The notes below the pieces were generated by a model. The model had not been told where the DNA came from. It saw only the letters and a program-made list of their open reading frames with translations, and searched no databases. The translations under genes and the position numbers were made by a program. Shown here in pieces: positions 57,770 through 64,000 of a stretch of DNA of 64,000 bases (its first letter is position 1; each line of letters begins with the position of its first letter). Location of the stretch: positions 1,426,001 to 1,490,000 of the forward strand of contig JAJOHG010000001.1 in NCBI GenBank assembly GCA_021029095.1, read 5' to 3'. Source of the stretch: Phellopilus nigrolimitatus. Its lineage: Eukaryota > Basidiomycota > Agaricomycetes > Hymenochaetales > Hymenochaetaceae.

Positions 57770-60197
57770 TTAATCGACTCGGCGTTGAGAACCATAAGTA
57801 TATCGTATCCAGTGTTGAGGGATTGGGTCCAAGCGATCACCCTTAAAAAGCTTGGCTACTAAACGACTAGGACTGTAGTAAGTGCCCAGCCGTGAGCCGA
57901 GGACCGCTTCAAGACAAAATTAGCTAGGATAGTTCAGAACATCCTGAGACGTACTATATTGACTAAAAATTCTTGAAAAAGGCACGGAAGAGTTCTGAAA
58001 ATCCGACTGAACACAAGAGATCGCGGCCAAGACGTCTGTGCTCACCTGCATGGTAAAATATGTGCGATTGCTGACAGGATCGCGAAACGAGAAGAAAGTA
58101 ATGCCTCCTTCAATGCAATTGAGTACTGTGGAAATTCGTTATTGCCATCTTCCTCACTTACCAGGCAAGCGCCAAGGATCCTTTACTCTAAGAGTGAGCG
58201 CGAAGAGAGGAAAGTGGTTCAAAAGGGCTAGCGCAACCTCGAAGCCAGCCTGCAATATTATCACTGCGAGCCTCGACTTGAAATCGCGAACAGTGAAGTC
58301 AGTAAGTTTTGATTTGGGAGATCTGACTTTCCTCACGAGAGCGAAGAGCACATAATATGCAGCTATTGTCGGGAAAAGAAAGCTGACTAAAGTGAACAGC
58401 ATCGCGCCCAGTAGTAACTGGTCCAGATCATAGCTCCAGTCGTCAAGTCGGCACCGTAAAACGTTATAACGCTTTCCTAGAACACAACGATAAACAGAAT
58501 GAATGCATTTTAAACCCCTTTTCGACGAACCTCGAAACAAGTTAAATAACGAATTTAACATCATGAGCTGATTCTTGAAGGCCATTCTAACTGTCAAATA
58601 CGAGACAGAGAGGTGGACAGTCAAGAAACTGGTCAGGTCGGACAGGAGCGTCAGAATCATGGTCAATCCGAACACCCCTGACGACCCATAGATCAATATT
58701 ATAGTAGGAAATAGATGCTCAACACCTTGAAGAGCGGCTAGGAGGCAGAAAAGGATTAACGTGACACCATGGCAAAACGTCAAAGTACGCACCTTCCCAC
58801 ATGTCAATTAATGAATTGAATATAAGAAAGAGGAAATGACTGAGTTCAGTATTCAACTTGAGCCCAGCCGGCCAATTATCCAACCAATGAATCGTACTTC
58901 TAATAAGAGTCGCTGTGCAAAGCTATAATAAAAAAAGAGGTTATGCGGAGCAGGCAAACACGAGCATGCGTTCATCAGACCTTGCTGAGATAGTATGCTG
59001 CCTTCGCTATAGATTTTCTGTTTTCAATCAGAAACACACCAACCGCAGACCCAACAATTATGTCGTTAAGAATCAGCCATATGCAGTTCTGTGTGCTTTA
59101 ACAGGCAGTCCAGATCAGTATTGAAATTTCGACATGGAGACCCAGAGTACCTTATGTACTGTGCAGAATTTATGTTATTACAGGGTCCATCTGCGCTGCG
59201 GAGGATCTGGAGTTGTTGCCTGATAAAAGCAATTTGCTCGCATCGGAGATCGATTTGTTGTGCTAGACAAAATATTAATGTTTTGCCTTTAAAAATTTCA
59301 CGAAACTTGCCTGAGGCAAGTACAGGTCGCGATAATCTGCTGAAGTTCCAGATATACGCAAATGTTTCTCCGAATAAGCATAAGAGATTCCGAATTGTTC
59401 GGTATATTCTTTGGATGAGAGAGTTGGTTTTGATCCAGGAAGATACACTTGTCATATCCTTTTTGTCAAAAGAGCTTAATTCATCGGAGTCTTTCAAATT
59501 CACGAGGAGTACCATGAGCTCATGAGCTGTGTTCGCCTGCAAAGGCCGCTGTTCGTTAGAGTATTGCCTTCCGAAGTTTCAGGGAAGGATATGCACAGTC
59601 AAGTTTGATTTACCTGTTCAAGTACGGTGGCATTGATCCCAGTTGGTATAGGTGACCGCTGCTTTACAAGAGCTGCTTGGGATGTCCGGAACGCGCTTAG
59701 CTGGGAATTCAATGGCGTATTTTCTTCGAATGGTTGAATAGCCAGCATCAAATCGAGGTCAACGCTGTCGAGGCTGTAATGTTGTTTCGAATGATGCTTC
59801 GGTCGTTTGTACAAAATAAACTGAGCTCTGGATACACTTATTCAGTGGAAGCAGAAAGTTTGATTAAGGGACTGACTGTTCTGCGGAAATAGATCGATTT
59901 CCCATAGGACATGGGATTGACAATCGTTAATGGAGCTTGAGCATACGCCAAGGAGCTTGAGCACTGGTGAATATTTCGATCTTTTGGCAGTCAGGAAGCC
60001 ATTCAGACGTAGTAAAGCAGACTGAGCGTCAGCTTGCTGGAGATCAGCCGTTAGATGTGTATAAAACATTATCGTGTCAAACAAACATTGTTGAAAGGAG
60101 CTACACCGCCAATAACAAGCGTTTGCGGGTTCGTCCAACCAAAAACAAATCCGTGGCATTTTTCATCGAGAGGCCAGAAAATACTGAGTGGCGGCAT
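57770..60197 (-). CDS. gpi1: GPI biosynthesis protein Gpi1/PIG-Q
   Basis: A subunit of GPI-N-acetylglucosaminyltransferase, which starts GPI-anchor synthesis at the endoplasmic reticulum. Start MPPLSIFWPLDEKCHGFVFG at 60197, then WTNPQTLVIGGVAPFNN. Next come LQQADAQSALLRLNGFL, an intermediate region (LSRPVLASGKFREIFKG, LAQQIDLRCEQIAFIRQQ), and the conserved membrane core: FGLTMILTLLSDLTSFLTVH, YRCVLGKRYNVLRCRLDDWS, YDLDQLLLGAMLFTLVSFLF. The tail needs three more exons: NCIEGGITFFSFRDPVSNRT, SSVPFSRIFSQY, and TVLGSRLGTYYSPSRLVAKL ending GSQRRVD, stop at 57770. GKRYNVLRxRLDxWxYDLDQLLLG is diagnostic. About ten exons. Convergent with ctp1, 130 bp between stops. Confidence 0.9.
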
Positions 60198-60518
60198 GTC
60201 ATAAAGTTATGTAATTTATGAAGCGTTATCATTTGAACGTCGATCTTCTTGATTCCCAAGCTGATCTCAGCTGTCGGGTTTCCAGAACATCTGTTCATGT
60301 ATTCATCTTCTTGCTGTACACGAAATCTACTTATCTAACATTGATTCTGCTGGTCGACGATTCATAGTGCAGGGTATAGCGCAAAGATGTGCGGGGAAAT
60401 TATAATGAATGTAAAGATGAGGGAAAGAATAAACGAATCCATCCGCTGCCAGGGCCTGGTAGTAAGGGAGAAAACACGAAACTAAATCCGATGTCCGCAA
60501 AAAGAAGTCACCATTATT
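60198..60518. other. Intergenic region, gpi1 promoter
   Basis: 321 bp upstream of gpi1 and downstream of the ankyrin-DIL gene. No supported gene or distinctive element. Confidence 0.5.
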
Positions 60519-63500
60519 TCAGCCCGTGCCCGAACGACCCTGCTTGCTTCTTGAAGACGGTGCGCGAGCCAGGCGCGTCAAGCGCACATGATTATGGCGC
60601 ATTTCAGGTTCGCCGTCACTGGGTGAAGAACTTGAATCAGAATTGTGCATGCCACCCTCTGTCACCTCTTCGTCCTGGTCATCGGAGTCTGCTCGGCGCG
60701 TCCAACGACCGCTCTCTGCTGTTCCATCCAGCCAATCTAGTAACTCAACCCTGACGTATCTCATCCGCTTCCCTTTCATAACCCAGTCAAGAACACGTCT
60801 GTTACTGGTCCGACTATGACTTCGCGCATTCCCGTTTGCAATGCGATGGATACTGGATGCATTTAGATTTGGGGTACGCTCAGGTTCGGGTTTCTTGCCA
60901 GGAACAGCACCTAGCATTCGAGGGTCTGAAGGCAGTAAAAGGGGCAGCATATATCTCGACTCCAGTAATTCCCCAAGAACTTCCGGAGGCTGCTGGGGGG
61001 TCCATTCTGTTTGATTGAGCGTTTTGTCGAAGAGCAAATCAACACTACTTTGGGTTTGAGACGACTCGTCGATCGATCGAGTAGAAAATGACTTGGCATA
61101 GGGCGACGAGCCATTCGCCTCCTGTGCCTCCGACGAAAGGCTATCGTCGTCGTAGTCTTTATCACGATCAGTGATCTGGAAACCCACGAACCGGAGGATT
61201 AGTTTAAGCAAATTATAGCTATAATAACGATCTCTTACCTCTTTCCTAAGTGCTTCTACCCCGAGTCTTACACGTTGTCGCTCCCAGTCTTTTTGTAACT
61301 GTGCAAGATACTGACTACAGTCATCGCTCATCCGCGATTCATTTACTTCGTATCTGACGAGAAGTCTCAAAACGAGTCCGCGCGATGTCGATTTTTGCTC
61401 ACCTATAATCGCGAACTGCACGACGCATCTAGGTTGAATCTGTGTTATATATATATATTTCAACTCGGAACGAGAAAGAAACATACTTGCAGGGGATTTA
61501 GATATCTCATGGTCTGTATTGTTGCAATAAGATTAGGGAAGTCATCCATTGACGACAAACACTTTATGCAGAAAATTATGAGCAGCTTTCCCAGAGAACA
61601 TCTTGAGGACGAACCTGTAACCACAGAAGAAGCTCCCGAGTAGAAGCGAAGTGTGACTCGACACCACGAGGTAAACCGACATCCCCAATCCATTCCTCTA
61701 CGATACTGAGGTTCATGCCAATCTGTAGTGCACGCGACCTTTCAGAAGTACATGAAGTGTCTGAGCACGGTAACAACACGTATACAGTTTTTGGGTAAGG
61801 CACGCTTACCGGCAAAGATATCGCTTCCGCGTCAGTATTCTATTAAAGACCTCAGCTGAGCGACAAGTGAGATTTATGCCGACTTTCAGGAACGAGAGTA
61901 CTCACACGATGTCCAGTACATCACTTGCGACCACAGTTGAGTGATAATTGCAGGATTTATTCCAGAATCTGTCAACAAAGTATGCAATGCTGATAGAAAT
62001 ACAATTAGCTCCTGAGAAGATTGTACCGGAAGAGGATCCTCGACAAATAATGCCTGTAGAGAACCCGGTGAGGCTCCTCGTGCACGAGTAATCGATTGTC
62101 GTAGTGAAGAAAATTTCTTCGATTGAGGAACGGATGCATTTTGCTGCTGTACAGGAGAAGTTGGCCGGGAAGAAGGCACAGGAGAACCTGGACGTGCCAT
62201 CTTGAAGGAAGTTGACGTCGCAGACGGTGTCAAGTTCTGCGAAACTGCTCTCTTCTTACTGGCGAATGGCGATCGGAAGAGGGACCATTCGGACTCGAAC
62301 TGCACCGCATCAAGCTCTGAATCGGCGGGAGAGAAATCAAGTAGTGCAGTGTCTATGAGCTTGTCTATGCGACGCTCAGCAACGCGAATAATCAGAACTA
62401 TAACATGAACACCTGAGTGATTTGACAACACATGTATTTAAGGCGTATTTACCGTAGACAGTATTGATGACCTCTTCTATTAGGTCAAACGAACCCAAAA
62501 GTTCGCAAGTTTCTCTTATGGCAGAGTCACAGCGCATAAAATGAAGCCAGCTCGTACAGTTATACAGCCAAAATACTGTATAAGTAAGATCATCAGGATG
62601 GTTCTGGAAGAAGAATACATGTCAGTACGAAATTCATATAGAGCATAATAACCTACGAAAGCGGCATCCTCGATGACATCGGTTGCGCCCATGACCAACT
62701 CTTCTAGCCATGTATGATCGCAAGTTAGACACGCGAAACGCGCCAGCATGTACAGTGCGTTGGCAGGGTCTGCATTACGTGTCGAGGGTCGGAAGTTCGT
62801 AATGAGCGAGTCAAATATACCAGGTAGTGATGCTGGTGAGAAAACTAGCATGGACGAATAATCGAGAGGAGGTGTCTGTGCAGGAGCCCGATATGATCAA
62901 TAAACGCCGCGCTCACAAAAAGCAGACATACATAGATCTTTTCGTTTTCATCCTCATCGTCAGCCTCATCATCTGACGTTTCGCATGCAGACGGGAAAAG
63001 CTCGTTGCTTCTCCACCATTGGCTGTTCAAATCTAATATCTTCTTAATCGCTTCTCTTTCTGTCTGCCGTTTTCCGTTCTGTTTCAGCTTTTGACTGAAA
63101 CAACGGCGCTGAATGGCCATCCTACTGCTCTGCCAGCCATCTCCTCGCATAGCTTCTTCGAGGAACAAGGCCACATCCTCTCGGCCAGGAATCACAGAAT
63201 ATGCGGTGACTATGTCCAGCGCTGTCATATTTTTCAACGTGACGGACAATGGTGAGCAGCCATGAGTAAGGAGGTGAGAAATAAGAGTTGGAGGTGCAAG
63301 CAACGCAGCATGATGCAGTGGAGTCCACCCGGCTGTAGATTGAAGTAAATAGAGCAAATTGACGTTAAGTGAACGAGCGCTCACCTCGATCGGGTATATT
63401 CACATCCGCACCTTCAGCGATGAGTAGGCGAACACATTCTTCGCGTTCGACTTCCCTCTCCGATTCTGCACCGAAGCCGAGGATGATTACACTGGCATAC

Positions 63501-63751
63501 ACAAGTCCATCTTCGTCCTGGTAATTCAGATCCAAAGCCACGTGCGCTTGCGGGTCGTGGAGGATGTACTGGAGAAAGGAAAGGTCGGCGAATACGCATG
63601 CACGCGTCATGCAGTGCGTAACAAGTGTAGCCTTCTGGGTTGGGGTCAGACCAGAGCTTGTAGAGAGCATTCTAGCGACATCGGACGGGGATGGATAGAG
63701 AGGATGAAGATCGGGCTCTAATACGAAATCCACGGTTTGCGAAGGAGGCAT
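60519..63751 (-). CDS. Ankyrin-repeat and DIL (dilute) domain protein
   Basis: Start MPPSQTVDFVLEPDLHPLYP at 63751. Ankyrin repeats follow: LDLNYQDEDGLVYASVIILG, CVRLLIAEGADVNIPDRAGW, TPLHHAALLAPPTLISHLLT, SPLSVTLKNMTALDIVTAYS. After an acidic linker comes the DIL domain, as in the tails of class V myosins: RPSTRNADPANALYMLARFA, DHTWLEELVMGATDVIEDAA, VFWLYNCTSWLHFMRCD, LFVEDPLPVQSSQELIVFLS, LWSQVMYWTS, SRALQIGMNLSIVEEWIGDV, FPNLIATIQTMRYLNPLQ. The C-terminus is disordered and basic, ending SSRSKQGRSGTG at 60519. No motor domain, so this is a stand-alone ankyrin-DIL protein known from fungi; a role as a membrane or Rab adaptor is inferred. About eight exons. Confidence 0.87.
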
Positions 63752-64000
63752 TGCGAAATCGGTAATGACGATAATCGGTATCGTGCTCTTCGTTATTGGT
63801 AGAATATGGACCGAAAGACGCGCTGTTTCACCTGAATTTTTGGCAGATGCTGAGCATGACACGGTGGGGGACTGAGAGGGATGGTCAGAGCGGAAACGAC
63901 CTGACCAATGAACCCCAGCGAGCACGAACTGTTGTAAGGGCCACCTTGCCTCGTCGCAGGACAGAGTAGAGTCCCGGAGGCGGCTGTCACTATGTTGCTG
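63752..64000. other. Upstream region of the ankyrin-DIL gene, window edge
   Basis: 249 bp with no supported gene; open frames here extend the DIL gene frame upstream without conserved sequence. Confidence 0.4.

Noticed and set aside
61444..61458. Short (TA)n tract
   Set aside because: A simple repeat in a DIL-gene intron; common background in fungal introns.
1..64000. Genome-wide excess of ACGCGT
   Set aside because: About 15-20 copies in 64 kb is near the chance level; only the two local clusters are reported as findings.

Overview
The window is nuclear DNA of a filamentous basidiomycete, most likely an agaricomycete mushroom-type fungus. Genes are packed on both strands and split by many short GT-AG introns (those measured are about 50-110 nt, mostly near 60). 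The gene set is fungal: septin Cdc11, NoxA, Sts1/Cut8, Ctp1/Sae2, Med16 and a dienelactone hydrolase-like/SnoaL fusion. I found no rRNA, tRNA, CRISPR array, intact transposon or biosynthetic cluster. I recognise no new multi-gene system; it reads as an ordinary housekeeping region with some unusual genes.

Layout, left to right. 0-5.3 kb: an MIT-domain trafficking protein and septin Cdc11, both minus. 5.5-9.4 kb: MutS homologue MSH1 (plus), tail to tail with an Aco2-type aconitase (minus, 9.4-12.9 kb). 13-18 kb: an ASNSD1-like asparagine synthetase-domain protein and 6-phosphogluconate dehydrogenase, both minus. 18.5-20.2 kb: a secreted/single-pass membrane protein (plus). 20.7-28.4 kb, minus: an unknown basic-tailed protein, TAF5, NADPH oxidase NoxA and checkpoint protein Mad2. 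28.7-33.6 kb: nucleoporin Nup155/170 (plus). 33.8-36.4 kb: a divergent pair, RING-CH membrane E3 ligase and mitochondrial carrier. 36.7-37.8 kb: a REX4/ISG20-like exonuclease rebuilt here from seven exons whose catalytic motifs look degenerate. 37.8-40.3 kb: a gene-poor stretch. 40.3-49.5 kb: PPR-like protein, Snu13, Sts1/Cut8, Pac3/PSMG3 and Med16. 49.7-55.4 kb, minus: rhomboid protease, the dienelactone hydrolase-like/SnoaL protein and kinetochore Nsl1/Mis14. 55.6-57.6 kb: Ctp1/Sae2 (plus). 57.8-63.8 kb, minus: Gpi1/PIG-Q and an ankyrin-DIL protein.

Functional links. Genome maintenance and division genes recur (septin, MSH1, Mad2, Nup155, Nsl1, Ctp1), several as divergent pairs sharing promoters of 80-270 bp. 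Two neighbouring minus-strand genes concern the proteasome (nuclear tether Sts1 and assembly chaperone Pac3). Some short divergent promoters hold clusters of ACGCGT, the MBF/MCB core. Gene boundaries were placed by reading splice sites and conserved protein blocks by eye; names rest on recognised motifs, not on a database search.
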